The notes: generated by a model not told the origin, from the letters alone. Counted from the stretch's first letter, positions 43,081-54,437 are shown. The stretch: 64,000 nt of DNA from Pantoea vagans (GCF_001506165.1 NZ_CP011427.1:248001-312000), one strand, 5' to 3'. Program-made: numbers and translations.

Positions 43081-44418
43081 CTACGGTGACTCAAGCTCAT
43101 CCGTCGCACTCTTAGTGACATTCAGCACTGGCGGTCGGTCGTCAATACGCGTGACCAGCAACTGGTCGATGCGGTAACTGTCGATATCCACTACTTCAAA
43201 CTTATAGCCTGAGAACTTCACGAAATCGGTGCGTTTCGGGATTTTACGCAGCATATACATCATAAAGCCGCCGATGGTTTCATAGTTACCGGACTGCGGG
43301 AAATCATCAATATCCAGCACGCGCATCACGTCATCAATTGGTGTGCCGCCTTCGACCAGCCATGAATTTTCATCACGCGCGACAATCTGCTCTTCCTGAC
43401 CCTGGCCCACCAAATCGCCCATTAAGGTGGTCATCACATCGTTCAGGGTGATGATACCTACCACCAACGCGTATTCGTTCATGATCACCGCGAAGTCTTC
43501 ACCGGCGGTTTTAAAACTTTCCAGCGCTTCGGAGAGGGTCAGTGTGTCCGGCACAATCAACGCGGAGCGGATCTGCACGCCGCTGCTGAGCGTCATACTC
43601 TGGTTACCCAGCACACGCAGCAGCAGCTCTTTGGAATCCACATAACCGACGATGTGATCGATGTCGCCGTCACACACCAGGAATTTAGAGTGCGGATGTT
43701 CAGCGATTTTGGTTTTCAGGCTGTTTTCATCTTCATGCAGATCAAACCAGACGATGTTCTCGCGGGATGTCATAGAAGAGGGCACGGTGCGCGATTCCAG
43801 CTCAAACACGTTCTCGATCAGTTCGTGCTCCTGCTTACGCAGTACCCCCGCCAGTGCGCCCGCTTCCACCACCGCATAGATATCATCCGAGGTGATGTCG
43901 TCTTTGCGCACCATCGGTAATTTGAAGATGCGGAAGAACACGTTCGCCAGACCGTTAAACAGCCACACCAGCGGACGCATGATCAGCAAGCAGAAGCGCA
44001 TTGGATTGATGATGCGCAATGCCACCGCTTCCGGCGCAATCATCCCCACGCGTTTAGGTGTTAAATCTGCGAACAGGATGAACAGGCTGGTGACAACGGT
44101 GAACGAGCAGATAAAGCTCAACTGATCGGCCAGTTCGGGAGACATGAAACGGCTAAACAGGCTGCTGAAGGCGGGTGAGAACGCGGCATCACCGACAATA
44201 CCGCCAAGGATCGCCACCGCGTTCAGGCCAATCTGCACCACGGTGAAGAACATGCCAGGTTGTTCCTGCATTTTCAGCACGCGCTGGGCATTAATGTTGC
44301 CTTCATCGGCCAGTAGTTTAAGTTTGATTTTACGGGCAGCCGCCAGCGAAATCTCTGAAAGAGAAAAGAATGAGCTGATCACAATCAGTAAAAGAATGAC
44401 AAGTAAGCTATCGAGCAT
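43081..44418 (-). CDS. paeA: Polyamine exporter PaeA (YtfL), CNNM/CorC family
   Basis: The 445-residue inner-membrane protein has an N-terminal DUF21/CNNM domain (about 1-200, four membrane segments; LLLIVISSFFSLSEISLAAARK), two CBS domains (about 215-340) and a C-terminal CorC_HlyC domain (about 355-440). In E. coli YtfL/PaeA exports cadaverine and putrescine and helps survival at high polyamine levels and in stationary phase. It is preceded by a leader of about 165 nt with strong inverted repeats. E. coli has msrA upstream; here that space holds no gene. Confidence 0.92.
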   Translation of the reverse strand: MLDSLLVILLLIVISSFFSLSEISLAAARKIKLKLLADEGNINAQRVLKMQEQPGMFFTVVQIGLNAVAILGGIVGDAAFSPAFSSLFSRFMSPELADQLSFICSFTVVTSLFILFADLTPKRVGMIAPEAVALRIINPMRFCLLIMRPLVWLFNGLANVFFRIFKLPMVRKDDITSDDIYAVVEAGALAGVLRKQEHELIENVFELESRTVPSSMTSRENIVWFDLHEDENSLKTKIAEHPHSKFLVCDGDIDHIVGYVDSKELLLRVLGNQSMTLSSGVQIRSALIVPDTLTLSEALESFKTAGEDFAVIMNEYALVVGIITLNDVMTTLMGDLVGQGQEEQIVARDENSWLVEGGTPIDDVMRVLDIDDFPQSGNYETIGGFMMYMLRKIPKRTDFVKFSGYKFEVVDIDSYRIDQLLVTRIDDRPPVLNVTKSATDELESP

Positions 44419-44445
44419 AAAAGATCCGTTGGGTTAATCACTTGT

Positions 44446-44518
44446 CATTTTTGGCCTGGGCAGCGCGGGCGTACATCCAGTACTCACCCGTGATACAGGG
44501 CTATCCGTGCCAAAAATG
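44446..44518 (-). promoter_or_regulatory. Structured 5' leader of paeA (candidate riboregulator)
   Basis: CATTTTTGGC at 44446-44455 and its exact reverse complement at 44509-44518 can close a 10-bp helix around 53 nt that hold further complementary GC-rich stretches, ending 28 nt before the paeA ATG. A second hairpin AGCAGG/CCTGCT (44565-44570 with 44576-44581) lies at the likely 5' end. No known riboswitch class was recognised. Confidence 0.5.
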
Positions 44519-44582
44519 TCTGCGCCATTTCGACAAGGAACGTTAGCGTCGGGGCAGAAAGGAAAGCAGGTCATGCCTGCTG

Positions 44583-44600
44583 GGTGCTGATTATAGCAGC
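44583..44600 (-). promoter_or_regulatory. Extended -10 promoter of paeA
   Basis: On the minus strand TGCTATAAT (TATAAT at 44595-44590) forms an extended -10 element; the -35 region is poor, as usual for such promoters. Transcription would begin near 44583, giving a leader of about 165 nt. Confidence 0.6.
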
Positions 44601-44867
44601 AGCGCTTATCATGCCGCCAGAGGCGCGCATCGAAGGCCAGGATTAATCCGAGTGCACCGCTGTCAGGCACAGAACTGCGGCTTCGTTGTTGTATCGGCCC
44701 CGCCATTTACCGACAATAGGAAATGATTTGGCTTAGTGACCATTTTTCCTCAGCTATGCGCCGAAAAGAGCGGCTATGCTGATGGGTAAGCGAGTGGTGG
44801 TGATAGCCTCCTATGAGCATTAACGCCCCTGCGGAATTAGGGGCAGGCATTATTAACAGGAGTAAAC

Positions 44868-46607
44868 GTGCCACGATTGCATATTTATTGTCTGGCCAGC
44901 CTGTTGCTTGCTGCGCCTGCCGTTGAGGCAGCGAAAGTGCGCTTGCAGCTTGAAGGATTAACCGGGGATTTACAGAAGAACGTCAGGGCGCGCTTGTCCA
45001 CCATTGGTACGGACGAGGTGTCGAGCGACGGGCGTTTCCAGGCGCGTGTTTCGCAGGCGATCAAAGAAGGTTTGCGTGCGCTGGGTTACTACGAACCCGA
45101 GATCGATTTTGAGTCCCGTCCTGCTCCGCCGCAGGGTGGTAGACCGGTGTTGATTGCTCATGTGAAACCGGGTGAGCCAGTGAAGATCGGCGGTAGCCAC
45201 ATCGTGGTCGAGGGCGCCGCTAAAAATGATGATGATTACAAAGCCTGGGTGAAACAGGGCACGCCGAAAGTCGGCACCCAACTGAATCACGGCGAATACG
45301 ATAAATTTAAAAACGGCTTCTCCAGCCTGGCACTGCGTAATGGTTACTTCGACGGTGACTTTAAGCAAAGCCAGCTTGGCGTTTCGGTCGAAAGACGCGA
45401 AGCTTTCTGGGACATCGATTACGACAGCGGTCCACGCTACCGTTTTGGCGATGTCAGCTTCCAGGGCTCGCAAATCAACGAAGCCTATCTGCGTAATCTG
45501 GTGCCGTTTAAAAAAGGCGATCCCTATAGCTCGCGTGATTTAGCGGAGCTGAACCGTCGTTTATCCGCCACGGGCTGGTTTAACTCGGTGGTGGTGGCCC
45601 CGGAATTTGATAAAGGTCGCCAGACCAAAGTGCTGCCGCTCAATGCAGCCGTCTCGCCGCGCGTGGAAAACACCATTGAAGCCGGTGTGGGCTATTCCAC
45701 CGACGTCGGGCCACGTTTGAAAGGCACCTGGAAAAAGCCGTGGATCAACAGCAGTGGCCACAGCCTGACCGCCAGCTCCTATATTTCTGCTCCCGAACAG
45801 CAGTTGGACCTCAGCTATAAAGTGCCGCTGTTAAAAAGCCCGCTGGAACAGTACTACACCTTCTCCGGCGGCCTGAAGCGCACCGATCTCAACGATACCA
45901 AAGCCGATACCACCACGCTGGGCGTCTCCCGCAACTGGGACAGCAGCTCCGGCTGGCAGCGCGCGGTTAATCTGAAATGGAGTCTCGACCACTTTACCCA
46001 AGGTAGCGTCACCAACACCACGATGCTGCTCTATCCGGGCGTGAGTTTGAGCCGCACGCGTTCGCGCGGTGGCCTGATGCCCACCTGGGGCGACTCGCAG
46101 CGTTACTCGGTGGATGTCTCTGATACCACCTGGGGTTCGGATGTTGACTTCCTGATCCTGCAGGCGCAAAACGTCTGGATCCGCATGCTGGGCGAGAAAA
46201 ACCGCTTTGTGGTACGTGGCAATCTCGGCTGGATCGAAACCAACGACTTCGACAAAGTCCCGCCGGATCTGCGCTTCTTCGCCGGTGGCGATCGCAGTAT
46301 TCGCGGCTACAAATACAAAGATGTCTCGCCGCGTGACAGCGACGGCAAATTGACCGGGGCCTCCAAAATGGCCACCGGCTCGCTGGAGTATCAATACAAC
46401 GTGACCGGCAAATGGTGGGGCGCGGTGTTTGTCGATTCCGGTGAAGCGGTGAATGACATCAAACAGAGTGATTTCAAAACCGGCGCGGGTGTCGGCGTGC
46501 GCTGGGCTTCTCCTGTGGGGCCGATCAAATTCGATATCGCACGTCCAATTGGCGATGACAAGGAACACGGTTTGCAATTCTATGTAGGACTGGGGCCTGA
46601 ACTATGA
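44868..46607 (+). CDS. tamA: Outer-membrane translocation/assembly factor TamA
   Basis: The 579-residue BamA-like protein forms the outer-membrane half of the TAM complex. A signal peptide (about 1-22) precedes three POTRA domains (about 23-265), then a 16-strand beta barrel (about 270-579) with the lid-lock [17 protein letters not shown] (VRGY-type motif) and an aromatic final strand, [14 protein letters not shown] precedes the ATG. Its stop overlaps the tamB start (ATGA), so the two are translated together. Confidence 0.97.
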   Translation: MPRLHIYCLASLLLAAPAVEAAKVRLQLEGLTGDLQKNVRARLSTIGTDEVSSDGRFQARVSQAIKEGLRALGYYEPEIDFESRPAPPQGGRPVLIAHVKPGEPVKIGGSHIVVEGAAKNDDDYKAWVKQGTPKVGTQLNHGEYDKFKNGFSSLALRNGYFDGDFKQSQLGVSVERREAFWDIDYDSGPRYRFGDVSFQGSQINEAYLRNLVPFKKGDPYSSRDLAELNRRLSATGWFNSVVVAPEFDKGRQTKVLPLNAAVSPRVENTIEAGVGYSTDVGPRLKGTWKKPWINSSGHSLTASSYISAPEQQLDLSYKVPLLKSPLEQYYTFSGGLKRTDLNDTKADTTTLGVSRNWDSSSGWQRAVNLKWSLDHFTQGSVTNTTMLLYPGVSLSRTRSRGGLMPTWGDSQRYSVDVSDTTWGSDVDFLILQAQNVWIRMLGEKNRFVVRGNLGWIETNDFDKVPPDLRFFAGGDRSIRGYKYKDVSPRDSDGKLTGASKMATGSLEYQYNVTGKWWGAVFVDSGEAVNDIKQSDFKTGAGVGVRWASPVGPIKFDIARPIGDDKEHGLQFYVGLGPEL

Positions 46608-49600
46608 AGCTGTGGAAAAAGGTCCTGATTGGATTCGGTATTTTTCTGGTGGTGCTGTTTGGCAGCGTGGCGTTTCTGATTGGCACTACGCCGGGATTGC
46701 ATCTGTTACTCAAAGGCGCCGATCGTTGGGTGCCGGGTTTATCGATTAACAAAGTCGAAGGCGGCTGGCGTGATCTCACGCTGAGCGGCGTGAAATATGA
46801 GATGCCAGGCGTGAGTGTCGACGCGGGGCGCTTCCACCTGGCGCTGAATCTCAATTGCCTGCTGCACTCCTCAGTCTGTGTCAACGACATTGGCTTGCAG
46901 GACGTCAGCGTGGTGGTCGATAGCAAGAAAATGGCCCCGGCCGCTGCTCCGCCTCCGCAAGAAGAAAGCGGTAGCACCAACCTGAGTACGCCATATCCGA
47001 TCACCCTGAACAAAGTTGGCCTGCATAACATCAACGTCAAAGTGGATGATACGGCGATCTCGCTGTTGGATTTCACCACCGGCCTGAACTGGCAGGGCCG
47101 TGCGCTGACGTTAACGCCGACGCATATCCAAAGCCTGCTGATTGCGCTGCCGAAAGCGGCGAAAGTGGTCGATGAGCAAGTGGTGCAGCCAAAAGTGCAG
47201 CAGCCGCAGCCAGATGAAAAGCCGCTGGGTGAAACCCTGCAAGAGATGTTTGCCAAACCGCTGCTGCCAGAATTGCCAGATTTCCAACTGCCGTTGGATA
47301 TCACCGTACAGGAACTGCTTGGCGAGCAGTTGCGCCTGACCGGTGACACTGATGTCTCCATCACGCGTCTGTTGCTGAAAGCCAAAACCGCCGATCGCCA
47401 TCTGCAACTGGAAACCTTTGATGTCGATTCACCGCAAGGGCAGGTTAACGCCAGCGGTGACGCGCAGCTGGCCGATAACTGGCCAGTGAACTTCACTCTC
47501 AATGGTTCCCTGAATCTTGACCCTATCAAGGGTGAGAAGATCAAAATGAACCTCAGCGGGGCGATGCGTGAAGAACTCAAGCTGGGGCTGAATCTCTCCG
47601 GACCGGTGCAGGCACAGCTGGATGCCGCTGCACAACCGGCGGTGGCCGGGTTACCGCTGTCGCTCAAACTCACCAGTCCGCAACTGCGCTGGCCGTTGAC
47701 TGGCCCGGTGCAGTATCAGGCCGATAACCTCGATTATCAGTTCAGAGGCAAAGCCACTGACTATGTGATGTCGCTGCGCACCGCCGTGAAGGGTGAAGGC
47801 GTGCCGCCTGCCACTCTGGCGCTGGACGGTAAAGGCAATGTGCAGCAGTTCAATCTTGATAAGCTGCGTATCGCGGCGCTACAGGGCAACGTGGATTTGA
47901 CGGCGCTGGTGGACTGGAGCAAAGCCATCAGCTGGCGCAGTGAACTGACGCTGTCGGGTATCAACACTGCCAAACAGTATCCAGACTGGCCTGCCAAACT
48001 CGACGGCAAAATTGCCACGCGTGGCAGCCTGTATGGCGGTAGCTGGCAGCTCAGCGTGCCGCAGCTGGAGCTGAAGGGCAACGTGAAGCAGAACCTGGTC
48101 AGCGCGAAAGGTTCGCTCACCGGCAACAGCTACAACCAGTGGAAAATCCCCGGTATCAACATTGCGCTGGGCCGCAACCATCTGGATGTGAAGGGTGAAC
48201 TGGGCGATGCACTCAATCTGGATGCCAACATTGATGCGCCGCAGCTGGACAACGCGCTGCCAGGCCTCGGTGGGGTGGCGAAAGGCACAGTAAAAGCGCG
48301 AGGAACCTTGAAGGCGCCGCAATTACTGGCGGACCTGACGGCAACCGGCTTACGCTGGCAGCAGTTGCATATTCAACGCGTGGCGCTGCAAGGTGATGTG
48401 AAATCCAGCGAGCAGATTGCCGGTAAGCTGCAACTGCGCGTCGAGCAACTGCAACAGGATGCGCTGAAGATCAACCTGCTGACGCTGAATGCCGACGGCA
48501 ACGAGAAACAGCATCAGCTGAAGCTGAACGTACAAGGCGAGCCGGTTTCTGGTCAGTTGGCACTGAACGGCAGCTTTGATCGTCAAACCCAACGCTGGCA
48601 GGGCAATCTCAACAATACCCACTTTGACACGCCGGTGGGTGAATGGCGTCTGACGCGCGCCATGGCGATTGATTATCTCAACAGCAAGCAGACTGCGACT
48701 ATCGGGCCTCACTGTTGGCAGAACCCGAATGCACAAGTCTGCGTCCCAGAACCGATTGAAGCAGGGCCAAGCGGTCATGCCCATGTGGTACTCAATCGCT
48801 TCGATTTGGCGATGATCAAACCCTTCCTCACCGATGCCACCAAGCTTAACGGCGTATTCAGCGGTGATGCGCGGGTGAACTGGACCGCCGATGGCGCGCT
48901 GCCTACTGGCACCGTATCGCTCAAAGGCAACGGGGTGAAAATGGAGCAGGATGTGCAGGGCAACACGCTGCCAATTGCTTTCGATACGCTCAACCTCAAT
49001 GCGGCGATGCGTAATGGACGGGCACAACTCGACTGGCTGATCCACATCGTTAACAACGGTCAGTTGAGCGGTAACGTGCAGATTGCCGATCCGCAAAACC
49101 GCCGATTGCTGTCAGGGAACGTGGGCATCAGCAATCTGTCACTGGCGATGTTCAACCCGGCGTTGATGCAGGGTGAGAAGATCAAAGGCAATCTCAACAG
49201 CAATCTGCGTCTGGGCGGTTCGTTGCAGCAGCCGCAGGTGTTTGGCCAGTTGGGATTGAGCGATGTGAATGTGCAGGCCAGCTTTATGCCGGTTTCGCTC
49301 ACCTCCGCCAACCTGAATATGGTGTTTAACGGCATGAGCTCCACGCTCAACGGCCTGTTGCAAACCACGCAGGGCAACCTGAACCTGGGTGGTAATGCCG
49401 ACTGGAGCCAACTGGATAACTGGCGTGCCCGTGTGACAGCCCAGGGCAGCCGTATCCGCGTAACGGTGCCGCCGATGGTACGTATGGATGTATCACCGGA
49501 TCTGGTATTCGAGGCCACGCCAGCCGCGTTTAATCTTGATGGCAAGGTTGATATTCCCTGGGCGCGTATCACGGTGCAGGAAGTGCCAGAGAGCGCTACC

Positions 49601-50374
49601 GGTGTCTCTTCCGATGAGGTGATGCTGGATAAAGATCTGAAACCGATACAGCCGAAGACGGCGGCGATTCCGATCAACAGCAACCTGGTGATCCACGTTG
49701 GCAACGATGTGCGCCTCTCTGCTTTTGGTCTGAAAGCTAAACTGAACGGCGACCTCAAACTGGTGCAGGATAAAAACGGCCTGGGCCTGAACGGGCAAAT
49801 CAATATTCCGGATGGCCGTTTCCACGCCTATGGACAGGATTTGATTGTGCGCAAAGGGGAGCTGCAGTTTGCTGGACCACCGGATCAGCCGTATGTGAAT
49901 CTGGAGGCGATACGTAATCCAGAGGCAACCGAAGATGATGTCACGGCTGGCATCCGTGTCACCGGCTTAGCGGATGAACCGAAAGTGGAGGTGTTCTCTG
50001 ACCCGGCAATGTCGCAACAGGAAGCACTTTCTTACCTGTTACGCGGCCAGGGACTGAGCAGTGACGGTGACAGCAATGCATTAACTTCAGCACTTGTAGG
50101 GTTAGGGGTTGCACAAAGTGGTCAGGTTATGGGTAAAATCGGCGAGACATTCGGCGTAAGTAACCTTGCCCTTGATACCACCGGCGTGGGCGACAGCCAG
50201 CAGGTGCAGGTGAGTGGTTATGTACTGCCGGGTCTACAAGTAAAATACGGTGTCGGCATATTTGATTCACTGGCGACTTTAACCTTGCGTTATCGCCTGA
50301 TGCCCAAACTCTATTTAGAAGCCGTGTCGGGTCTCGATCAGGCACTGGATTTGCTCTATCAGTTTGAGTTTTAG
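46604..50374 (+). CDS. tamB: Translocation/assembly and phospholipid-transport factor TamB
   Basis: The 1256-residue AsmA-like bridge protein spans the periplasm. One N-terminal membrane anchor (about 7-27) is followed by a very long repetitive beta-rich taco-shaped groove and the C-terminal TamB/DUF490 domain (about 900-1256) that meets TamA, ending in the aromatic LLYQFEF. It works in beta-barrel insertion and in moving phospholipids to the outer membrane. It overlaps tamA by 4 bp and lies 2 bp before ytfP. Confidence 0.97.
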   Translation: MKLWKKVLIGFGIFLVVLFGSVAFLIGTTPGLHLLLKGADRWVPGLSINKVEGGWRDLTLSGVKYEMPGVSVDAGRFHLALNLNCLLHSSVCVNDIGLQDVSVVVDSKKMAPAAAPPPQEESGSTNLSTPYPITLNKVGLHNINVKVDDTAISLLDFTTGLNWQGRALTLTPTHIQSLLIALPKAAKVVDEQVVQPKVQQPQPDEKPLGETLQEMFAKPLLPELPDFQLPLDITVQELLGEQLRLTGDTDVSITRLLLKAKTADRHLQLETFDVDSPQGQVNASGDAQLADNWPVNFTLNGSLNLDPIKGEKIKMNLSGAMREELKLGLNLSGPVQAQLDAAAQPAVAGLPLSLKLTSPQLRWPLTGPVQYQADNLDYQFRGKATDYVMSLRTAVKGEGVPPATLALDGKGNVQQFNLDKLRIAALQGNVDLTALVDWSKAISWRSELTLSGINTAKQYPDWPAKLDGKIATRGSLYGGSWQLSVPQLELKGNVKQNLVSAKGSLTGNSYNQWKIPGINIALGRNHLDVKGELGDALNLDANIDAPQLDNALPGLGGVAKGTVKARGTLKAPQLLADLTATGLRWQQLHIQRVALQGDVKSSEQIAGKLQLRVEQLQQDALKINLLTLNADGNEKQHQLKLNVQGEPVSGQLALNGSFDRQTQRWQGNLNNTHFDTPVGEWRLTRAMAIDYLNSKQTATIGPHCWQNPNAQVCVPEPIEAGPSGHAHVVLNRFDLAMIKPFLTDATKLNGVFSGDARVNWTADGALPTGTVSLKGNGVKMEQDVQGNTLPIAFDTLNLNAAMRNGRAQLDWLIHIVNNGQLSGNVQIADPQNRRLLSGNVGISNLSLAMFNPALMQGEKIKGNLNSNLRLGGSLQQPQVFGQLGLSDVNVQASFMPVSLTSANLNMVFNGMSSTLNGLLQTTQGNLNLGGNADWSQLDNWRARVTAQGSRIRVTVPPMVRMDVSPDLVFEATPAAFNLDGKVDIPWARITVQEVPESATGVSSDEVMLDKDLKPIQPKTAAIPINSNLVIHVGNDVRLSAFGLKAKLNGDLKLVQDKNGLGLNGQINIPDGRFHAYGQDLIVRKGELQFAGPPDQPYVNLEAIRNPEATEDDVTAGIRVTGLADEPKVEVFSDPAMSQQEALSYLLRGQGLSSDGDSNALTSALVGLGVAQSGQVMGKIGETFGVSNLALDTTGVGDSQQVQVSGYVLPGLQVKYGVGIFDSLATLTLRYRLMPKLYLEAVSGLDQALDLLYQFEF

Positions 50375-50376
50375 CA

Positions 50377-50730
50377 ATGCGAATAATTGTCTACGGCAGT
50401 TTACGGCGCAAACAGGGAAACAGTCATTGGATGACGAATGCGCAATGGCTCGGCGACCATCAGATTGAAGGGTTCGATCTCTACAATCTGGGGCACTATC
50501 CGGGCGTGGTTGAGGGTGAGGGCAAGGTCTGTTGCGAGGTTTATCGCATCGATGCCAGCACGCTCGGCGAACTTGATGCCTTGCGCACCAAGAATGGCGA
50601 ATACAAACGCCAACTTATCCAGACGCCTTACGGCAGTGCCTGGCTGTATGTGTATCAGCGTTCGATAGCTGGTCGCACCCGCATCGCGAGTGGTGACTGG
50701 CTAAAACGCGACGAGGATACCGAGGCATAA
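50377..50730 (+). CDS. ytfP: Gamma-glutamylcyclotransferase-family protein YtfP
   Basis: The 117-residue protein has the GGCT/AIG2 fold: the signature start RIIVYGSLRRKQGN and LGHYPGV with Glu/Asp (DASTLGELDALRT) near the active site. Members cyclise gamma-glutamyl compounds, but the YtfP substrate is not known. Starting 2 bp after tamB, it closes the tamA-tamB-ytfP operon, followed by a very strong terminator. Confidence 0.93.
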   Translation: MRIIVYGSLRRKQGNSHWMTNAQWLGDHQIEGFDLYNLGHYPGVVEGEGKVCCEVYRIDASTLGELDALRTKNGEYKRQLIQTPYGSAWLYVYQRSIAGRTRIASGDWLKRDEDTEA

Positions 50731-50733
50731 ATA

Positions 50734-50763
50734 AAAACACCGTCCAATGGACGGTGTTTTTTT
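50734..50763 (+). terminator. Terminator after ytfP
   Basis: A perfect 12-bp stem (50734-50745 with 50749-50760) closes a 3-nt loop, with an A run before and seven T residues after. Confidence 0.95.
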
Positions 50764-50783
50764 ATCATCCGATCGTGGCATGT

Positions 50784-50819
50784 GCACCCTACATTGTAGG
50801 GTGCGCATTCATGCGCACC
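50784..50819. repeat. Head-to-head hairpin repeat (TGTAGGGTGCGC type) between ytfP and ppa
   Basis: GCACCCTACA (50784-50793) faces TGTAGGGTGC (50795-50804), and the second half continues into the stem GGTGCGCAT/ATGCGCACC (50800-50808 with 50811-50819). It ends 10 bp before the ppa stop codon. Confidence 0.8.
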
Positions 50820-50828
50820 AGGACTCGA

Positions 50829-51359
50829 TTATTTCTTCTGAGCGCGCTCGAAAGAAGAGATGATTTCAGCTTTGGCCGCTTCTGCGTTGTCCCAGCCGTC
50901 AACCTTCACCCATTTGCCTTTTTCCAGGTCTTTGTAGTGCTCGAAGAAGTGGGTGATCTGCGCTTTCAGCAGTTCTGGCAGGTCGTTCACATCTTTGATG
51001 TGATCGTATTCTTTGCTCAGTTTGGTGTGCGGAACCGCAACCAGTTTGGCATCTTCACCAGACTCGTCGGTCATTTTCAGCACGCCAACTGGACGGCAGC
51101 GAATCACAGAACCCGGCACCAGTGGATACGGGGTTGGCACCAGCACGTCAACCGGATCACCATCCAGAGACAGGGTGTGGTTGATGTAACCGTAGTTGCA
51201 CGGATAGAACATGGCGGTAGACATGAAACGGTCTACAAACAGGGCGCCAGACTCTTTGTCCACTTCATATTTGATCGGATCGGCGTTCGCTGGGATCTCG
51301 ATAACGACATAGATATCTTCTGGCAGTTCTTTACCTGCAGGCACCTGGTTCAAACTCAT
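50829..51359 (-). CDS. ppa: Inorganic pyrophosphatase
   Basis: The 176-residue family I enzyme hydrolyses pyrophosphate and so drives biosynthetic reactions. The signature [26 protein letters not shown] and EDAKLVAVP with KEYDH are all present. The start was set at 51359 ([18 protein letters not shown]), matching the E. coli length; the frame extends five codons further but lacks conservation there. GGA stands upstream. The gene is monocistronic, as in E. coli. Confidence 0.98.
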   Translation of the reverse strand: MSLNQVPAGKELPEDIYVVIEIPANADPIKYEVDKESGALFVDRFMSTAMFYPCNYGYINHTLSLDGDPVDVLVPTPYPLVPGSVIRCRPVGVLKMTDESGEDAKLVAVPHTKLSKEYDHIKDVNDLPELLKAQITHFFEHYKDLEKGKWVKVDGWDNAEAAKAEIISSFERAQKK

Positions 51360-51459
51360 CTGGCTTTCCTTCATTGGTCGTATGTTGAGTGACGGCTATT
51401 ATAGCCAACTGACTCTGAAAGTATGCCCCCTTTTTGGCGTTTAGGAATGCTCCAACGGC

Positions 51460-51909
51460 CTACTTAGCAGTGACAAACAGCGAGACAATCCCCGCAGCAA
51501 TCAGTGGTCCGACCGGGACACCACGGAAAAACGCCACGCCAATCACCGTGCCGATCAACAATCCGCCAATCACCGATGGCTGCACACTCATAAAACTGAC
51601 GCCACGACCGCCCAGCCAGGCAACAAACACCCCGACAATAATCGCCACGATCGATTGCCAGTTAGCAAACGACTTTAGCAGTGACGACGCGGGCAAGGTG
51701 CCACTGGCCAGCGGTGCCATTACCGCCACAGTCAGAATAATGATACCGATCTGAATGCCCTGTTTTTCCACATACGGAAAGAACTGCGACAGCGGCGTAA
51801 GTTTGATGGCGAGTAAGATCAGTATCGAGATAGTGACAGCGCTGTTGTGCACGAAATAGCTGAGAACGGCGAGGCAAACCAGAATGATGGTAGAGGCATA
51901 AGCAGCCAT
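51460..51909 (-). CDS. DUF441 membrane protein, YeaL family
   Basis: The 149-residue integral membrane protein has four or five hydrophobic segments ([73 protein letters not shown]), the layout of DUF441/YeaL. Its function is unknown. The ATG at 51909 has GGGAG 6 bases upstream; the longer frame adds a non-hydrophobic piece overlapping the next gene's end. It lies 71 bp downstream of the LprI-like gene on the same strand. Confidence 0.88.
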   Translation of the reverse strand: MAAYASTIILVCLAVLSYFVHNSAVTISILILLAIKLTPLSQFFPYVEKQGIQIGIIILTVAVMAPLASGTLPASSLLKSFANWQSIVAIIVGVFVAWLGGRGVSFMSVQPSVIGGLLIGTVIGVAFFRGVPVGPLIAAGIVSLFVTAK

Positions 51910-51980
51910 GATTTCTCCCTGTAGATGGATGGGTGCGCGGATCAGTGCCCGCGCTGACGTTTTTTTAACGCCCCCATTTA

Positions 51981-52394
51981 TCAACAATCATCGGGATTGG
52001 CGCAACTGCCTTTGTTGATTGATTGCAACATTAATGCCTGATTACGCACCAGGTTGACCCCTTGTGCGCCCACGGAAAGGGCCGCCATGCTGCCCTGGCT
52101 GCTCAGGAAATAGCTGCGGCTGGCATCCATCCAGCTGTCGCGGTATGTCAGCCACGCACGCTGGGCAGTGCGTAATTTGTCTTTAGCGTCACCGGTTAAT
52201 TTTTTCATTGCCTGGTTGTACTGAACATTCATCTCTTTATCCCAGGACTTATTGGCCGCGCTGTAGCACTGCGACATACCCGCGGTGGACGATTCCTTGT
52301 TCAGACACTGTTGTAGCTGCTGATCCTGCGGATGGGTTTGCGCCAGCGCCATTCCCGAGGTGCATAAACAGGCGAGTAAAAGCCATTTTTTCAT
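51981..52394 (-). CDS. LprI/DUF1311-family periplasmic protein (lysozyme-inhibitor-like)
   Basis: The 137-residue protein has a signal peptide ([18 protein letters not shown]) and a DUF1311 domain with the conserved pattern [23 protein letters not shown], ...[13 protein letters not shown], and a C-terminal cysteine pair. Members include mycobacterial LprI, which inhibits lysozyme; that role is not proven in enterobacteria. Four cysteines in the mature chain suggest disulfides. It may form a short operon with the DUF441 gene. Confidence 0.85.
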   Translation of the reverse strand: MKKWLLLACLCTSGMALAQTHPQDQQLQQCLNKESSTAGMSQCYSAANKSWDKEMNVQYNQAMKKLTGDAKDKLRTAQRAWLTYRDSWMDASRSYFLSSQGSMAALSVGAQGVNLVRNQALMLQSINKGSCANPDDC

Positions 52395-52565
52395 CGATTT
52401 ATCCTTTCATTTTTTTACGGTCAAACGTAATTCATGGTGAAGAGTAGGGGATTGCCAGCCGAATGACTATCAACTCTGGATAAAGTTTCTGTGATCAACT
52501 GCCGATAATCTCTCCGTTTTAGGGCCAGTGGAGTTCTGCCTTTTTCCATACACACGGGAATGATC

Positions 52566-54128
52566 ATGATCAGACAACTATCAATACGTACCGCTTTGCT
52601 TGCGTTGTTGGCCATCATGACGGTGATGCTGTTAGCCGTCAGCGCCATGGGTATTTATGCCATTAATGCTGGGAATCAATCACTGGACGCATTAAACCGC
52701 ATCCAGGGAATTGAGCTGAACAAGTTGTATCAAAGCCGCTCTGAACTGATGCGTGCACGCGCCAATGCGGCGTTGGCGGTACGCAAAATCGAAATTGGTT
52801 TGTTGGACGACGGCACGAAAGTGACCAATCAAGCGCAGGCCGCTGTGGATAGCTCACACGCCTTACTGAAAGCCTTTGTCGATGCGGGCACGGTCACCGC
52901 TCAGGGGAAAACCTTGGCGGACGCCGTTGTCGCAACCTATGCCATCTACGACAAAGAGGGCATCACGCCGATGATGGATGCTCTGAAAAAGCAGTATACC
53001 GATGAGTATTATCAGGTGCTGGAAGGGAAGCAGTCGCAGCTGGCGGCCAACTACTCGAAAGCGGTGAATGATTTCAGCCAGTATGCCGATCAAGTCTCCG
53101 CTGCGCGTTTGCAGCAAGCGGCAGATAACGAAGTGCAGATGAAAGTGATGATTGGCGTGGTGATGGTACTGACGCTGCTGCTGATCGTCCTGGCCTGGCA
53201 GCTGTTACGCCGATCTTTGCTGCGTCCTCTCGACAGCGCCATTGCGCATCTGGAGCAGATTGCGGCAGGCGACCTCTCGCAGCCGTTACCCGCTGCGGGC
53301 AGCAATGAAATTGGTCGTCTTAATCAGGCACTGTCCGATATGCAGCTGGCGTTGCGTGATTCCGTCAGTCAGGTGCGTGAAGCCAGCTTGCAGATTGATG
53401 TGGGCAGCCGTGAACTGGCGGCAGGCACCGTGCATTTGTCACAGCGCACTGAAGAGTCGGCGGCGTCGCTGGAGCAGACGGCGGCCAGCATGGAGCAGCT
53501 CACTGCAACGGTACGTCTCAATGCCAGCAACGCACAGCAGGCAAACCAGCTAGCCAGCAATGTCTCGACCAGCGCGGATCGCGGTGCCGAAGTAGTGGGC
53601 TACGTGATGGAGAAGATGCAGGAGATCACGCAAAGCTCGAACCGCATCGGCGATATTCTTAGCGTTATCGACGGCATTGCTTTCCAGACCAATATCCTCG
53701 CGCTTAACGCATCGGTTGAAGCCGCACGTGCCGGGGAGCAGGGGCGTGGTTTTGCCGTGGTCGCTAACGAAGTGCGCACCCTGGCCGGGCGCAGTGCCAC
53801 CGCCGCGAAAGAGATCCGCGAGCTGATCAGTGAATCCCAGACGCGCGTCAAAGAGGGCAGCGACATGGCCACGCGTGCGGGGGAAACCATGGATGAGATC
53901 TCCACTGAAGTGATGCGCGTGACGTCACTGATGAAAGAGATTTCGATTGCCTCAGAAGAGCAGAGTCGTGGCATTGAGCAGGTGAATCAGGCGGTGACGC
54001 AGATGGATGAAGCCGCGCAGCAGAACGCCGCGCTGGTGGAAGAAGCCAGCGCCGCCACCCAGTCACTGGAAGCGCAGTCGCAGCAGTTGCAGGAGTCGAT
54101 GGCGCAGTTCCGCGTGGTCGCCGCGTAA
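52566..54128 (+). CDS. Methyl-accepting chemotaxis protein with Tar-type sensor
   Basis: The 520-residue receptor has TM1 (about 8-30), a helical periplasmic bundle (about 31-190) of the TarH/four-helix type, TM2 (about 195-215, [21 protein letters not shown]), HAMP (about 216-270), and the signalling helix bundle with tip [21 protein letters not shown]. It ends in MAQFRVVAA without a CheR-docking pentapeptide. I used the ATG at 52566 because the GGGA motif abuts the alternative ATG at 52560. The ligand is unknown. No other chemotaxis genes are in the window. Confidence 0.93.
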   Translation: MIRQLSIRTALLALLAIMTVMLLAVSAMGIYAINAGNQSLDALNRIQGIELNKLYQSRSELMRARANAALAVRKIEIGLLDDGTKVTNQAQAAVDSSHALLKAFVDAGTVTAQGKTLADAVVATYAIYDKEGITPMMDALKKQYTDEYYQVLEGKQSQLAANYSKAVNDFSQYADQVSAARLQQAADNEVQMKVMIGVVMVLTLLLIVLAWQLLRRSLLRPLDSAIAHLEQIAAGDLSQPLPAAGSNEIGRLNQALSDMQLALRDSVSQVREASLQIDVGSRELAAGTVHLSQRTEESAASLEQTAASMEQLTATVRLNASNAQQANQLASNVSTSADRGAEVVGYVMEKMQEITQSSNRIGDILSVIDGIAFQTNILALNASVEAARAGEQGRGFAVVANEVRTLAGRSATAAKEIRELISESQTRVKEGSDMATRAGETMDEISTEVMRVTSLMKEISIASEEQSRGIEQVNQAVTQMDEAAQQNAALVEEASAATQSLEAQSQQLQESMAQFRVVAA

Positions 54129-54132
54129 TCAG

Positions 54133-54161
54133 GTGGCAACGTGCTTATGGCACGTTGCCAC
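54133..54161. terminator. 12-bp stem hairpin after the chemoreceptor
   Basis: A perfect 12-bp stem (54133-54144 with 54150-54161) closes a 5-nt loop just after the receptor stop. The last codons of the convergent XRE gene lie within it. T tracts are weak. Confidence 0.65.
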
Positions 54162-54435
54162 TCTTACCTTCAGAAAAGCGCAGGATCATCTCGGCTAATC
54201 GGTCATCTTCAGCCAGAAAATAGGCGGCAGAGATATCCAGCGCCTTCGCCAGTAATTGCAGTGTCAGCAAATCGGGCTGATGCACCCCCACTTCATAGCG
54301 ATTGATACGCGCGCTGGCGGAAAACTCTTCTATTCCTGCTGCAATTCCCAACCTTTTTTGCGACAAATTCTTAGCAAGACGCGCATGTTTCAGGCGTCTA
54401 CAGAAAGTGTCTTGCAGGGATGAGGTTGGTTTCAT
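54145..54435 (-). CDS. XRE-family helix-turn-helix regulator
   Basis: The 96-residue protein is a single cI/Xre HTH domain (about residues 9-70): RRLKHARLAKNLSQKRLGIAAG, then RINRYEVGVHQPDLLTLQLLAKALDISAAYFL, followed by a short acidic tail. It is divergent from the Ner-like gene, with a palindrome (54438-54452) directly against its start codon. No ribosome binding site is visible, because the palindrome occupies that place, so it may be leaderless or poorly translated. The target is unknown; by layout it probably binds the two palindromes between the genes. Confidence 0.82.
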   Translation of the reverse strand: MKPTSSLQDTFCRRLKHARLAKNLSQKRLGIAAGIEEFSASARINRYEVGVHQPDLLTLQLLAKALDISAAYFLAEDDRLAEMILRFSEGKSGNVP

Positions 54436-54437
54436 AA

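Larger units (their letters stand above)
44419..44867. other. 449-bp divergent region paeA/tamA, no msrA
   Basis: It carries the paeA promoter and leader. A 90-codon minus-strand frame (44434-44706) resembles nothing I know and coincides with the leader, so I do not call it. msrA, which sits here in E. coli, is missing. Confidence 0.6.

Noticed and set aside
44434..44706. 90-codon minus-strand frame between paeA and tamA
   Set aside because: No recognisable domain, odd Cys/Pro/Arg composition, and it lies across the paeA promoter and structured leader. It is not msrA.
46525..47673. 382-codon antisense frame over tamA/tamB
   Set aside because: Very Ser/Arg/Cys-rich shadow of the high-GC tamB frame with no domain; tamA and tamB are certain.
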